Notes: a model not told the origin generated them from the letters alone. A stretch of DNA of 64,000 nucleotides from Frondihabitans sp. PAMC 28766 (GCF_001577365.1 NZ_CP014513.1:1736001-1800000), one strand, 5' to 3'. Positions 1-9,126 are shown, counted from the stretch's first letter. Numbers and translations are program-made.

Positions 1-379
1 ACCCGACCAAGTCGATCGACACGGCCACCAACATCCTCACGGCCCACCCGAACCTGACCGCCTTCTTCGGCGAGTCGGGCGGGCCACGATCGGTGGCGTC
101 AAGGCGGTGCAGAACACCGGGCACGTCGGCAAGACCGTCGTCTTCGGCGGCGACATGACGACCGACATCGCCAACGCCCTCGTCGACGGCAAGGTGCTGA
201 AGGCCGAGGTCGACATCTCGGGCCTGTCGGTCGGCAAGCTGGCGATCGCGCAGGCGATCAAGGCCGTCGACGGCGTCAAGAAGCCGAGCAACCCCGACGT
301 GCAGGCTCCGATCGTGCTCTACGACGGCTCGGCCGCCGGCAAGAAGTGGCTCGCGGCTCACCCTGACGGCACTCCGTGA
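1..379 (+). CDS. Sugar ABC transporter substrate-binding protein, C-terminal part (5' truncated, apparent frameshift)
   Basis: This is the end of a periplasmic-binding-protein-like sugar receptor that would deliver ligand to the ATPase and permease encoded next. The first 80 bases read as a typical binding-protein segment (TNILTAHPNLTAFFGES) in frame 3. The remainder (TIGGVKAVQNTG to AAHPDGTP) is in frame 2. Adding one G to the GGG at 81-83 joins the two into FGESGGATIGGVKAV, so a one-base deletion, probably a sequencing error, breaks the gene. The stop codon overlaps the next start as GTGA, indicating one operon. The family resembles RbsB/XylF-type receptors, but the ligand cannot be read from this fragment. 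Confidence 0.8.
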   Translation, partial: PDQVDRHGHQHPHGPPEPDRLLRRVGRATIGGVKAVQNTGHVGKTVVFGGDMTTDIANALVDGKVLKAEVDISGLSVGKLAIAQAIKAVDGVKKPSNPDVQAPIVLYDGSAAGKKWLAAHPDGTP

Positions 380-1917
380 CCAACGCGCAGGCGGGCTCAC
401 TGACCACGGGCAGCGACGTCTCGACGACGGCGCTCGTCGCCGAAGTGGTCGGCGCCTCGAAGAGCTATCTCGCGGTGCGGGCCCTCACCCCGACGGACTT
501 CTCTGTCCGCCCCGGTGAGGTGCGCGCCCTCCTCGGCAAGAACGGCGCCGGCAAGTCCACGATGATCCGCCTCCTGTCGGGCGCAGAGGTGCCCGACACC
601 GGCGAGGTCAGGATCGACGGGGCCGTGCTCGGCTCCGGCGGCGTCGAGCAGGCCCGTCGTCTCGGCGTTCGCACGGTCTACCAGGAGCTGTCGCTGATCG
701 GCTCGATGTCGATCGCCGAGAACATGTTCATGGGCCGTTGGCCCCGAACGCGGTTCGGTGTCGACTTCGCCCTGATGGACCGCGAGACGTCGAAGGCCCT
801 CGCACGTCTGGGGCTCGACCTCGACCCGTCGACGGTCGTCGACGACCTCGGCATCGCCGACCAGCAGCTCGTCGAGATCGCCCGCGCCCTGCGCGAAGAC
901 CTGAAACTGCTGATCCTGGACGAGCCGACCAGCTCGCTGGCCTCGGGCGAGGTCGATCGGGTGCTCGACGTCGTCAAGCAGCTCTCCGGCGAGGGCGTGG
1001 CGGTCATCTACGTCAGCCACCGCCTGAACGAGATCCGCCGCATCGCGTCCAGCGCCTCGGTGATGCGCGACGGCGCCATCGTCGACACCCGGCCGCTGAC
1101 GGATCTCACGACGGCCGACGTGGTCGAGATGATGCTGGGCGACGCGGTCTCCGAGTCGCCGCCCGTCGACACGGCTCCGCCCGGGGACGGCGCGGTGCTC
1201 GCGTCGATCCGAGGTCTCCGGATCGAGCCGAAGGTCAAGGGCATCGACCTCGATCTGCGGGCCGGGGAGGTCGTGGGCATCGCTGGCGTCCTCGGATCCG
1301 GGCGCACCGAGATCCTGCAGGCCATCGCCGGCATCACGGCCCCTCAGGCCGGCACGATCACGATCGATGGAACCGACATCGCCGGTGCCGGGATCGCCCG
1401 CGCTCTGAAGGCGGGGGTCGGCCTGACGCCCGAGAACCGCAAGGAGGACGGCATCTTCCCTCAGCTCGGGATCGACGAGAACATCGTCGTCTCCGACTGG
1501 CGGTCGGTGAGCCGCGCCGGGATCCTCTCGATGGCCGGCATCGGCCGATCGGCCGAGAAGCAGATCGCCCGGATGTCGATCAAGACCGCCTCGGTGCACT
1601 CCGACATCTCGACGCTGAGCGGCGGCAACCAGCAGAAGGCCGTCATCGGCCGATGGCTCCACGCCGACAGCCGCATCCTGCTGCTCGACGAGCCCACGCG
1701 AGGCGTCGACGTCGAAGCCAAGGCGCAGATCTACGCCCTCGTACGAGAGCTCGCCGCGGCCGGCCGCAGCATCGTCTTCGTCTCGAGCGAGATCGAAGAG
1801 CTGCCGGCGGTCTGCGACCGCGTCGTCATCCTCCGAGGAGGCGAGATCGTCCAGGAGGTCACCGCCCCCGGCATCTCGTCCGACTCCCTGCTAGCAGCCG
1901 CAATGGCGGAACACTGA
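376..1917 (+). CDS. Sugar ABC transporter ATP-binding protein, two ABC domains (RbsA/MglA type)
   Basis: This 513-residue protein is a tandem ATPase that powers a monosaccharide importer at the inner face of the membrane. The first domain has Walker A GKNGAGKST at 54-62 and, in place of a full LSGGQ, the degenerate LGIADQQLVEIARAL. The second domain has the altered P-loop GVLGSGRTE near 304, signature LSGGNQQK near 414 and Walker B RILLLDEPTRGVD near 433. This asymmetry is normal for the CUT2 family (RbsA, XylG, MglA). The GTG start overlaps the receptor gene by four bases and the permease follows 28 bp downstream. The length is usual for the family. The sugar is unknown. Confidence 0.92.
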   Translation: MTNAQAGSLTTGSDVSTTALVAEVVGASKSYLAVRALTPTDFSVRPGEVRALLGKNGAGKSTMIRLLSGAEVPDTGEVRIDGAVLGSGGVEQARRLGVRTVYQELSLIGSMSIAENMFMGRWPRTRFGVDFALMDRETSKALARLGLDLDPSTVVDDLGIADQQLVEIARALREDLKLLILDEPTSSLASGEVDRVLDVVKQLSGEGVAVIYVSHRLNEIRRIASSASVMRDGAIVDTRPLTDLTTADVVEMMLGDAVSESPPVDTAPPGDGAVLASIRGLRIEPKVKGIDLDLRAGEVVGIAGVLGSGRTEILQAIAGITAPQAGTITIDGTDIAGAGIARALKAGVGLTPENRKEDGIFPQLGIDENIVVSDWRSVSRAGILSMAGIGRSAEKQIARMSIKTASVHSDISTLSGGNQQKAVIGRWLHADSRILLLDEPTRGVDVEAKAQIYALVRELAAAGRSIVFVSSEIEELPAVCDRVVILRGGEIVQEVTAPGISSDSLLAAAMAEH

Positions 1918-1945
1918 GCCCCGGCTCGGTCGGAAGGAACACACC

Positions 1946-2962
1946 ATGGACACCTCACTCAGCACCACCCAGTCGCGGCCGCCCGGTGGCGGGCGCTCCC
2001 GCTCGCTCTCGCTCAGCCCCCAGGTCCTCAACATCGTCGGCCTCGTCGTCGCGATCGTCATCCTGTGCATCGTCCTGTCGATCACGGCGCCGCACTTCGG
2101 CAGCGTCCGCAACTTCTACAGCATCCTGCAGTCGGCGGCCGACGTCGGCATCATCGCCTGGGCAGGCACCCTCGTCATCGTCGCGGGCGAGATCGACATC
2201 AGCGTCGGCCCCGCTGTGGCCTTCTGGTCGGTCATGCTGGCCGAGATGGCTGGCCCCTGGCACCTCGGTCTCGGTGTCGCGCTCGTCGTGACGCTCGTCG
2301 GCGGCGGCCTGGTCGGCGCGTTCGCCGGTTGGCTCCGTGCCCACTTCGGTGTTCCGTCCTTCGTCGTGACCCTCGGCCTCTGGCTGGCGCTACGGGGCCA
2401 GGCGGAGTTCTTGACGAACGCCCTGCCCGTGCCGATCGCCGACAACAGGTTCATGGACTTCATCGGCGGCGCGCTGCCCGGCGGCTTCCCCGTCAGCGCC
2501 GTGATCATGTTCGTCCTGTTCGCGCTCTACCTCTTCATCTCGCGCCGCACCAGCTTCGGCCGGTCGGTCTTCGCCGTCGGTGGCAACGCCAAGGCCGCGA
2601 TGCTCAGCGGCATCAAGGTCGCCCGGGTGCGCGTGCTCGTCTTCGTGGGCACCGGCCTCCTGTCGGCCGTCGTCGGCATCATCACGGCCGGGCGTCTGAC
2701 CGGTGGCAACGCGACTGCCGCGGACGGTCTCGAGTTCGACGTCATCGCGGCCGTCGTGGTCGGTGGGACGTCGCTGGCGGGTGGTCGCGGCTCGATGCTG
2801 GGCACCCTCCTCGGCGTCTTCTTCATCGCGATCATCGGCAACGGCCTGATCCTGCTCGGCGTGAACCCGTTCTTCCAGAACGTCGTCAGCGGCATCGTGA
2901 TCGTCGGCGCCGTTCTGATCAACCTCGTGCTGTCGAGGCGCGGGGCGAGAGACGCGACGTGA
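1946..2962 (+). CDS. Sugar ABC transporter permease (RbsC type, BPD_transp_2 family)
   Basis: This 338-residue integral membrane protein should form the translocation channel of the importer, probably as a homodimer with the preceding double ATPase. It shows about eight to ten hydrophobic helices, an RbsC-like segment (WAGTLVIVAGEIDISVG) near residue 75 and the cytoplasmic-loop motif GGNAKAAMLSGI near 210. An AGGAA ribosome site sits before the ATG. It closes the receptor-ATPase-permease operon. The next gene appears to have its own promoter. RbsC-like CUT2 permeases carry pentoses, hexoses or AI-2-like ligands, so a precise substrate is not justified. Confidence 0.9.
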   Translation: MDTSLSTTQSRPPGGGRSRSLSLSPQVLNIVGLVVAIVILCIVLSITAPHFGSVRNFYSILQSAADVGIIAWAGTLVIVAGEIDISVGPAVAFWSVMLAEMAGPWHLGLGVALVVTLVGGGLVGAFAGWLRAHFGVPSFVVTLGLWLALRGQAEFLTNALPVPIADNRFMDFIGGALPGGFPVSAVIMFVLFALYLFISRRTSFGRSVFAVGGNAKAAMLSGIKVARVRVLVFVGTGLLSAVVGIITAGRLTGGNATAADGLEFDVIAAVVVGGTSLAGGRGSMLGTLLGVFFIAIIGNGLILLGVNPFFQNVVSGIVIVGAVLINLVLSRRGARDAT

Positions 2963-3031
2963 CACGCGCCATTCACACTTTCGTCCAGGTTTGTCGGCGG
3001 AACAGCGATTCCGCCCGGCTCCGCCCCTATC

Positions 3032-3037
3032 TACGGT
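3032..3037 (+). promoter_or_regulatory. Probable -10 element of a leaderless promoter for the DUF5107 gene
   Basis: TACGGT fits the actinobacterial TAnnnT -10 consensus. It lies six bases before the ATG at 3044, and there is no Shine-Dalgarno sequence. Transcription would start at or next to the start codon, so the mRNA would be leaderless. Confidence 0.5.
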
Positions 3038-3043
3038 TAGACA

Positions 3044-6000
3044 ATGCTCACTGAAGAGTCGAAGATCGACCTCCCTCCCGTCCCTGCCGACCAGGCCGAG
3101 CTGCCTGTCGCGTGCTGGTCCGAGCCCCTCGTGATCGACACCTACGAGCCCGGCGCGCCGGACGAATACCCGCAGTTCCTCGACACCCGCGTCTACCAGG
3201 GCTCGTCGGGCAAGGTATTCCCCCTCCCGTTCCACGAGCGCATCGAGCCTGAGAAGGCCCCGCACGCGTGGGAGGCCGTGCACCTCGAGAACCGCTGGAT
3301 GCGCGTCGTCATCCTGCCCGAGCTCGGCGGCCGGATCCATGTCGCGTACGACAAGACCGTCGGCTACGACATCTTCTATCGCAACAACGTGATCAAGCCG
3401 GCCCTCGTCGGCCTCACGGGGCCGTGGATCGCCGGAGGGGTCGAGTTCAACTGGCCGCAGCACCACCGCCCGGCGACCTACCTGCCGACCGACGTGACGA
3501 TCGAGCGCGAGGCCGACGGCAGCGTCACGGTCTGGTGCTCTGACCACGACCCGTTCGCCCGGATGAAGGGCATGCACGGCATCCGCCTCCGGCCGGGCTC
3601 GTCGGCGATCGAGGCTCGCGTGCGTCTGTTCAATCGCTCTGAAGAGCGTCAGACCTTCCTGTGGTGGGCCAACGTCGCGGCAGCCGTGGGCGACCACTAT
3701 CAGTCGTTCTTCCCGACCGACGTGCACCACGTGGCCGACCACGCCAAGAGGGCCGTCGTGACGTTCCCGGCCGTGTCAGGCGACTACTACGGCGTCGACT
3801 ACCCGGCGCGGGTCGATGAGCAGCACCCGGATGCCGACCGGATCGACTGGTACGGCAACATCCCCGTTCCGACCTCGTACATGGTGACCGACACCGACGA
3901 CGCGTTCTTCGGCGGCTACGACCACTCGCGTCGAGCCGGCTTCGTGCACTGGGCCGATCGGGGGATCGCGCCCGGCAAGAAGCAGTGGACGTGGGGCAAC
4001 GCCCCGTTCGGCCACGCCTGGGACGCCAACCTCACCGACACGGACGGCCCTTACGTCGAGCTCATGGCCGGCGTCTTCACCGACAACCAGCCCGACTTCT
4101 CCTTCCTCGAGCCGGGCGAGACGAAGACCTTCAGCCAGTTCTGGTATCCGATCTCCGAGATCGGGCCGGCCCTCCAGGCCACGCGCGAGGCGGCCGTCCG
4201 CATCGAGGCCATCGACATAAACACGGTGCGCATCGGCGTCTCCACCTCGATCGTCGCCGACGGCGCCCGTGTCGTCCTGACCGAAGGGGGCGGCAGGATC
4301 CTGCACTCGTCGGCCCACGACATCGCCCCGGGTTCGCCCGCGATCGTCGACGTCGTCGTGCCGGAGGGCGTCAGCGCCCGCGATCTCGTGGTGCGCGTCG
4401 AGCACGGCCCGAGCGTGCTCGTCGAGCACGCCTGGCACGAGCGGGGCGACGACGCCGCACCTGCCAGCGCCGTCGCGCCTCCGAGCCCGGCCGCGGTCGC
4501 GACCGTCGAAGAGCTGCATTTCGTCGCCACGTATCTGCAGCAGTACCGGCACGCGACCCGGTCGCCGAGGCCCTATTGGCAGGAAGCCCTGCGACGGGAT
4601 CCGGGCGACGTGCGCTCGAACGTCGCGCTCGGCATCCTGCTCTACGGTGAGGCACGCTACGAGAAGGCGATTGCGTTCTTCGAGACTGCGATCGAGCGCG
4701 AAACCGCCTGGGCTCCCAACCCCGAGTCGGGCCGAGCCCACTATCGCCTCGGCCTCGCACTCCGCCGGGTCGGCCGCGTTCGCGAGGCACGCCGCGCCTT
4801 CGAGAAGGCCACCTGGAACGCGGCGACCGCCGTGCCCGCGCACCTCGCTCTGGCCCGCGACCTCGCTGGGGCCGAGCCTCTCGTCGCCCTCGACCATGCT
4901 CGTCAGGCCCTCCGGCAGGATGTCGAGAACCTTCAGGTGCGCGACGTCCTGACCGTGCTCTTGCGTCGGCTCGAACGCGCGGACCAGGCGAGCGACGTGC
5001 TCGAGGAGACTCTCCGCATCGACCCTCTCGACCAGTGGGCCCGGCATCTCGCGGGTCTTGCGGTGACCGACGACGCGACGATCCTGATCGACGTCGCGCT
5101 CGAGTACGCCTCCGTCGGCGACGACACGACGGCCGACGAGCTCTTCGGTCTCGCGCAGGCGGCGGCGAGTCGACGCCCTCTCGGACAGGTCAATGTGGGC
5201 CCGCTCGCCGCCTTCCATCGGGCGGCGGCGGCGCTCGGCCGCGGAGACCTCGATGCCGCTGGGAAGGCCGTCGCCGAGGCGGCGTCCCTGGATACCGTGC
5301 ACGCCCTGCCGAGTCGCCTCGACGACGTCGATGCGCTCGTCGCCGTCGCCGAATTCGACCCGACGATCGCCGTCGCGCACGCCATGCTCGGCAGCTGGTA
5401 CTACGACCGGGGCCGGGTGGCGGCGGCGATCGACTCCTGGGCTCGTGGCCTTGCGACTGCACCGGTACCGGCCCTCCAGGCCCTCTTGCACCGCAACCTC
5501 GGCGTCGCCGCGTACAACGACACGCACGACTCCTCCGCGGCCCTCGAGCACTTCGCCGCGGCGCGATCCGCGCGGCCAGACGACGCCCGGCTGCTCTACG
5601 AGTCGGACCAGCTCGCGGCACGGACGGAAGAAAAGGCCGCGGATCGACTTGCGCGCCTCGAAGCCGACCCCGAGCTCGTGCGCGCCCGAGACGACCTCTC
5701 GGTCGAACGCGCGCGCCTCCTCACCGAGGTGGGCCGCCCGATCGAGGCTCGCGACGTGCTGCACGCTCGTCGGTTCCAGCCCTGGGAGGGCGGCGAGGGC
5801 ATCGTGCTCGGCGCCTGGGACGCCGCGGCTCTCGGCATCGCCCGCGACGCACTGGCGGCCGGCGACTCGGCGACGGCCGTCGACGCGCTCGAACGCACGA
5901 TGGTGCTGCCTGAGAGCCTGGGCGAGGCGCGCCACCCGCTGGCGACCACCGCCGACCTCCACGTTGCGCTGGGTGACGCCTACGCAGCCGCAGGACGCGA

Positions 6001-6349
6001 CGGCGATGCCCGCCAGGCATGGGAGACTGCGGCCAGGGCCCGAGGAGACTTCACCGACATGGCCACCGCCGCGTTCACCGAGCGCAGCGCCTGGTCGATC
6101 GTGGCCCTGCAGAGGCTCGGGCGGGCGGGCGAAGCCGCGGCCGAGCTCGACGCGTTCGAGCGGTTCATCGACGAGGAGGCTGTCCGACCGGCCGAGATCG
6201 ACTACTTCGCGACCTCGCTGCCGACCATGCTGCTCTTCCACGACGACCCGGAGGTCGAACGCAACGCCCGCGTGGCGCGCCTTCGAGGACTCCGCACGAG
6301 CCTGGCCGAGCACCTGACCTCGCGGCGGCCCGACGCCCTCGCCGACTGA
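3044..6349 (+). CDS. DUF5107 domain protein with C-terminal TPR repeats
   Basis: This 1101-residue soluble protein has no signal peptide. Residues 1 to about 370 match the DUF5107 type: TYEPGAPDEYPQFLDTRVYQG near 32, VILPELGGRIHVAYDK near 90 and a histidine/tryptophan-rich core (GPWIAGGVEFNWPQHHRP). These features resemble the galactose-mutarotase-like fold. From about residue 485 to 1080 there are many 34-residue TPR units (for example NVALGILLYGEARYEKAIAFFETA), a protein-interaction scaffold. It lies between a sugar importer and a dehydrogenase, so a role in intracellular carbohydrate handling is inferred. No catalytic reaction is established for DUF5107 that I can name, so the call stops at the domains. 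Confidence 0.8.
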   Translation: MLTEESKIDLPPVPADQAELPVACWSEPLVIDTYEPGAPDEYPQFLDTRVYQGSSGKVFPLPFHERIEPEKAPHAWEAVHLENRWMRVVILPELGGRIHVAYDKTVGYDIFYRNNVIKPALVGLTGPWIAGGVEFNWPQHHRPATYLPTDVTIEREADGSVTVWCSDHDPFARMKGMHGIRLRPGSSAIEARVRLFNRSEERQTFLWWANVAAAVGDHYQSFFPTDVHHVADHAKRAVVTFPAVSGDYYGVDYPARVDEQHPDADRIDWYGNIPVPTSYMVTDTDDAFFGGYDHSRRAGFVHWADRGIAPGKKQWTWGNAPFGHAWDANLTDTDGPYVELMAGVFTDNQPDFSFLEPGETKTFSQFWYPISEIGPALQATREAAVRIEAIDINTVRIGVSTSIVADGARVVLTEGGGRILHSSAHDIAPGSPAIVDVVVPEGVSARDLVVRVEHGPSVLVEHAWHERGDDAAPASAVAPPSPAAVATVEELHFVATYLQQYRHATRSPRPYWQEALRRDPGDVRSNVALGILLYGEARYEKAIAFFETAIERETAWAPNPESGRAHYRLGLALRRVGRVREARRAFEKATWNAATAVPAHLALARDLAGAEPLVALDHARQALRQDVENLQVRDVLTVLLRRLERADQASDVLEETLRIDPLDQWARHLAGLAVTDDATILIDVALEYASVGDDTTADELFGLAQAAASRRPLGQVNVGPLAAFHRAAAALGRGDLDAAGKAVAEAASLDTVHALPSRLDDVDALVAVAEFDPTIAVAHAMLGSWYYDRGRVAAAIDSWARGLATAPVPALQALLHRNLGVAAYNDTHDSSAALEHFAAARSARPDDARLLYESDQLAARTEEKAADRLARLEADPELVRARDDLSVERARLLTEVGRPIEARDVLHARRFQPWEGGEGIVLGAWDAAALGIARDALAAGDSATAVDALERTMVLPESLGEARHPLATTADLHVALGDAYAAAGRDGDARQAWETAARARGDFTDMATAAFTERSAWSIVALQRLGRAGEAAAELDAFERFIDEEAVRPAEIDYFATSLPTMLLFHDDPEVERNARVARLRGLRTSLAEHLTSRRPDALAD

Positions 6350-6427
6350 CAGACCCGATCGACAGACCCGATCGACGGACCCGATCGACGGACCCGATCG
6401 ACGGACCCGATCGACGGACCCGATCGA
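6350..6427 (+). repeat. Six-copy 13-bp tandem repeat
   Basis: Six perfectly phased 13-bp units fill the gap between the DUF5107 stop and the dehydrogenase. Units 1-2 read CAGACCCGATCGA and units 3-6 read CGGACCCGATCGA. Each contains the palindrome CGATCG, and a seventh, degenerate unit starts at 6428. The array ends 19 bp before the ATG at 6447, so copy-number change would alter spacing or RNA structure upstream of the dehydrogenase without touching either protein. Confidence 0.95.
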
Positions 6428-6446
6428 CAGACAAGAAAGAGACGTT

Positions 6447-7532
6447 ATGACCACCATGCACGGAGTGTTCCTTCCCGGTGACGACACCGCAGTGATCAAG
6501 GAGTACCCGCTCCCCGAGCCGGGCCCGGGCCAGGTGCTCGTCCAGGTGGGCGCATCCGGCATCTGCGGAAGCGACCTCGGCCTGATCTACCACGGTTACA
6601 AGACCCACCGCGGCCTCAACGGCGCCCCCGCCTACAAGGGTGTCGTGGCCGGCCACGAGCCCAGCGGGCGAATCGTCAAGGCGGGCCCCGGGCTCGTCCG
6701 GTTCGGTGTCGGCGACGACGTGATCGTGTATCACATCCAGGGCTGCGGGCGCTGCCGCAACTGCCGGTCCGGCTACTTCATCAGCTGCACCGACCAGACC
6801 CACAAGGCCTCCTACGGCTGGCAGCGCGACGGCGGCCACGCCGAGTACGTGCTCGTCGACGAGTCGACCTGCATCCCCCTGCCGGGCGGCCTCAGCTTCG
6901 TCGACGGCGCGCTCATCGCGTGCGGCTTCGGCACGGCCTACGAGGGCCTCAAGCGCACCAACCTGCACGGCGGCGAAGACCTGCTGGTCGTCGGGCTCGG
7001 CCCGGTCGGGCTGGCCGCTGCGATGCTCGGCCGCCTCCTCGGCGCCCGCCGCGTCATCGGCGTCGAGCGCAGCCCCGAGCGCATCGAGTTCGTGAAGTCC
7101 ACCGGCCTGGTCGACGACGTCGTGTTGGCGGACGATTCGGCGGTCGACAACATCCTGGCGCTGACCGACGGCGTCGGCTGCCAGGTGACGGTCGACTGCT
7201 CCGGGTCGACACCCGGCCGCTCGACCGCGGTCGACGCGGTCGCCGAGTGGGGCCGCGTCGGGTTCATCGGCGAGGGCGGCCAGCTCGAGACCGAGGTCTC
7301 CGACTCGCTGCTGCACAAGCAGGTCACGCTGACCGCGTCGTGGGTCACCTCGCTGCAGGGCATGGAGGACGTTTCGAAGCTGATCGCGGACGCCCACCTC
7401 AGCCCCGAGATCGTCGTGTCGCATCGCCTGTCGCTGCTCGACGCCGACGAGGCCTACAAGATCGCCGCTGCCGGGGCGACCGGCAAGGTCGTGCTGATCC
7501 CCGCCGGGGCCCCCGTGCGAGACGAGGAGTGA
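6447..7532 (+). CDS. Zinc-dependent medium-chain dehydrogenase (polyol/alcohol dehydrogenase-like)
   Basis: This 361-residue cytosolic oxidoreductase interconverts an alcohol or polyol and the carbonyl with NAD(P). It has the catalytic zinc site (ICGSD near 38-42, GHEPSG near 69), a structural zinc lobe with the C-x2-C-x2-C-x7-C pattern (CGRCRNC near 100) and a nucleotide-binding glycine motif GLGPVGLAA near 184. These are those of threonine, sorbitol and galactitol dehydrogenase relatives. The ribosome site is weak (AAGAAAGAG). It follows the 13-bp array and overlaps the next gene by four bases, so the two proteins are probably co-translated. In this locus it may oxidise the imported sugar or a derivative; the substrate is unknown. 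Confidence 0.88.
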   Translation: MTTMHGVFLPGDDTAVIKEYPLPEPGPGQVLVQVGASGICGSDLGLIYHGYKTHRGLNGAPAYKGVVAGHEPSGRIVKAGPGLVRFGVGDDVIVYHIQGCGRCRNCRSGYFISCTDQTHKASYGWQRDGGHAEYVLVDESTCIPLPGGLSFVDGALIACGFGTAYEGLKRTNLHGGEDLLVVGLGPVGLAAAMLGRLLGARRVIGVERSPERIEFVKSTGLVDDVVLADDSAVDNILALTDGVGCQVTVDCSGSTPGRSTAVDAVAEWGRVGFIGEGGQLETEVSDSLLHKQVTLTASWVTSLQGMEDVSKLIADAHLSPEIVVSHRLSLLDADEAYKIAAAGATGKVVLIPAGAPVRDEE

Positions 7533-8551
7533 CGGCTCCCGTCGTCGACACGCGCGGGGCGGACGAGCTGCCGCTGACGGTCGTCACGACCGATCGGCTG
7601 CGGCTCGTCTTCGCCCCGACGCGTGGCGCGCGCCTTCTCTCTTTGCAGGTCGACGGCCTCGAGCTCCTCTGGCAGAACCCCGCGCTCGTCACACCGTCGC
7701 TCGAGCCGGCGATCGCCGTCGACACCTGGCCCCGGGGCGACGGCGCCATGTCGACGTGGGCGAATGTCGGCGGCTCGAAGACGTGGCCCGCCCCGCAGGG
7801 CTGGGGCGGCGAGGGCGAGTGGGCCGGCCCGCCCGATCAGGTGCTCGACTCCGGCGCGTGGAGCCTTACGGCCTCGGCCGAGGGCGACTCGGCTGTCGTC
7901 ACCATGACGAGCCCCGACGACCCGCGCAGCGGCCTGCGCATCTCGCGACGATTCACGATCCCGTCGGGCGGCCTGTCCTTCCGGCAGGAGACGGCGTTCA
8001 CGAACGTCGTCGCCCGCCCGGTCCGCTGGTCGATCTGGGAGGTCTGCCAGGTCGACACGAGCGCAGGATCCGGTCGCCCCGTCACCGAAGCGGCCGTCGT
8101 CGTCCCCGTCGCAGGTGGTGGTCGCCTCCTGGACCTCGGCACCTGGTACGGCAGTGTCGACGCTACGACCGACAGTGCCGCCGACACCCGCGCCGACGGC
8201 GGCGCCGTGCGGCTGCCCGTCGGGACGGCCGTCGCCAAGCGCGGCTTCGCCGACGTCCCGGGCACCGTGTCGTACACGGGCCCGGACGGGGCGGGAATCT
8301 CGCTGCATCAGGCGCCGGTCGCCGGTGCGACCTACCCCGACGGCGGGGCTCAGGTCGAGGTGTGGCTGCAGACCCCGACGCCGGGGCCGATCGCCGAGCT
8401 GGGCGACCTGCATCCTGCCGCCGATCTCGTTGAGCTCGAACTGCTCGGGCCCCTCGTCACGCTCATGCCGGGGGAGTCGACAGCCGTCGCCATCGGCTGG
8501 ACGGTCTCGGCCGCCTCGGCCTCTGAAGGCGACGCTCTCGACGAGCTCTGA
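7529..8551 (+). CDS. DUF4380-type protein, aldose-epimerase-like fold
   Basis: This 340-residue protein is placed with DUF4380, whose members resemble the galactose-mutarotase beta-sandwich. Evidence is the N-terminal strand pattern (VTTDRLRLVFAPTRGARLLSLQVDG near 22), the loop DTWPRGDGAMSTWANVGGSKTWPAPQ and the central RQETAFTNVVARPVRWSIWEV. No signal peptide is visible. The GTG start at 7529 is chosen because it overlaps the dehydrogenase stop (GTGA). With DUF5107 it is the second mutarotase-fold protein of the locus. Anomer interconversion or sugar binding is plausible, but the reaction is inferred only from fold and context. Confidence 0.7.
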   Translation: MTAPVVDTRGADELPLTVVTTDRLRLVFAPTRGARLLSLQVDGLELLWQNPALVTPSLEPAIAVDTWPRGDGAMSTWANVGGSKTWPAPQGWGGEGEWAGPPDQVLDSGAWSLTASAEGDSAVVTMTSPDDPRSGLRISRRFTIPSGGLSFRQETAFTNVVARPVRWSIWEVCQVDTSAGSGRPVTEAAVVVPVAGGGRLLDLGTWYGSVDATTDSAADTRADGGAVRLPVGTAVAKRGFADVPGTVSYTGPDGAGISLHQAPVAGATYPDGGAQVEVWLQTPTPGPIAELGDLHPAADLVELELLGPLVTLMPGESTAVAIGWTVSAASASEGDALDEL

Positions 8552-8554
8552 CGG

Positions 8555-9118
8555 TCAGCCCGCCATCGACAGGACGTCGCCGACGAGCTGGCGGGCGTAC
8601 TCCGGGTCGAGCTCGAGCGCGAAGATCACGCGGTAGTAGAGCGGCGCGATGATGTGATCGAGTATCTGCTGCGCCGTCGGCGACTTCTCGCCGCGTTCGT
8701 CGGCGCGGCTCGCCATCAAAGAGGCTTGCTCTCGCCTGGTGTCCGTCACCGCGCAGCTCGTGACGATGTCGATGCGCGCCGCCACCATCGCCCGCAGAAA
8801 CCGGGCTCGCTGCGGGCGAGCGATGTCGCGGGCGATGGCGATCGCCCAGTCGGTCAGGTCGCCCTCGAGCGACCCGGTGTCGGGCACCGCCTCGCTTTCG
8901 CGCGTGAGGGCGGCGACGGCGACCTCTTCGAGGAGGTCGGTGACGTCGCCCCAGCGTCGGTAGAGCGTCGTGGGGTTGACGCCGGCGCGCTCGGCGATGA
9001 CGGGGAAGGTGATCTTGTCGGCCCCCTCGCCCACGAGCTCGCCGACCGACGTGTAGACGGCGGTGAGCACGCGACTGCTTCGCCCACCGGGGCGGCTGAC
9101 GACGGGATGAAGGGACAT
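8555..9118 (-). CDS. TetR/AcrR family transcriptional regulator
   Basis: This 187-residue repressor-type protein has its helix-turn-helix in the first 60 residues (ITFPVIAERAGVNPTTLYRRWGDVTDLLEEVA) and a longer C-terminal ligand-binding half ending EYARQLVGDVLSMAG. It is transcribed divergently from an MFS transporter, with 89 bp between the starts holding two palindromic operators. That is the classic arrangement of a drug-sensing TetR controlling an exporter. A GATAAT hexamer six bases before its ATG suggests a leaderless transcript. It ends 3 bp from the stop of the DUF4380 gene, tail to tail. Confidence 0.9.
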   Translation of the reverse strand: MSLHPVVSRPGGRSSRVLTAVYTSVGELVGEGADKITFPVIAERAGVNPTTLYRRWGDVTDLLEEVAVAALTRESEAVPDTGSLEGDLTDWAIAIARDIARPQRARFLRAMVAARIDIVTSCAVTDTRREQASLMASRADERGEKSPTAQQILDHIIAPLYYRVIFALELDPEYARQLVGDVLSMAG

Positions 9119-9126
9119 GACCCCAT

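Noticed and set aside
6350..6427. CRISPR-like array
   Set aside because: The units are 13 bp, contiguous and without spacers, and no cas gene is present. It is a simple tandem repeat.
3776..6562. A minus-strand open frame of about 930 codons opposite the DUF5107-TPR gene
   Set aside because: The plus strand shows clear DUF5107 and TPR motifs across the same span. The antisense product is low-complexity and lacks a plausible start signal.
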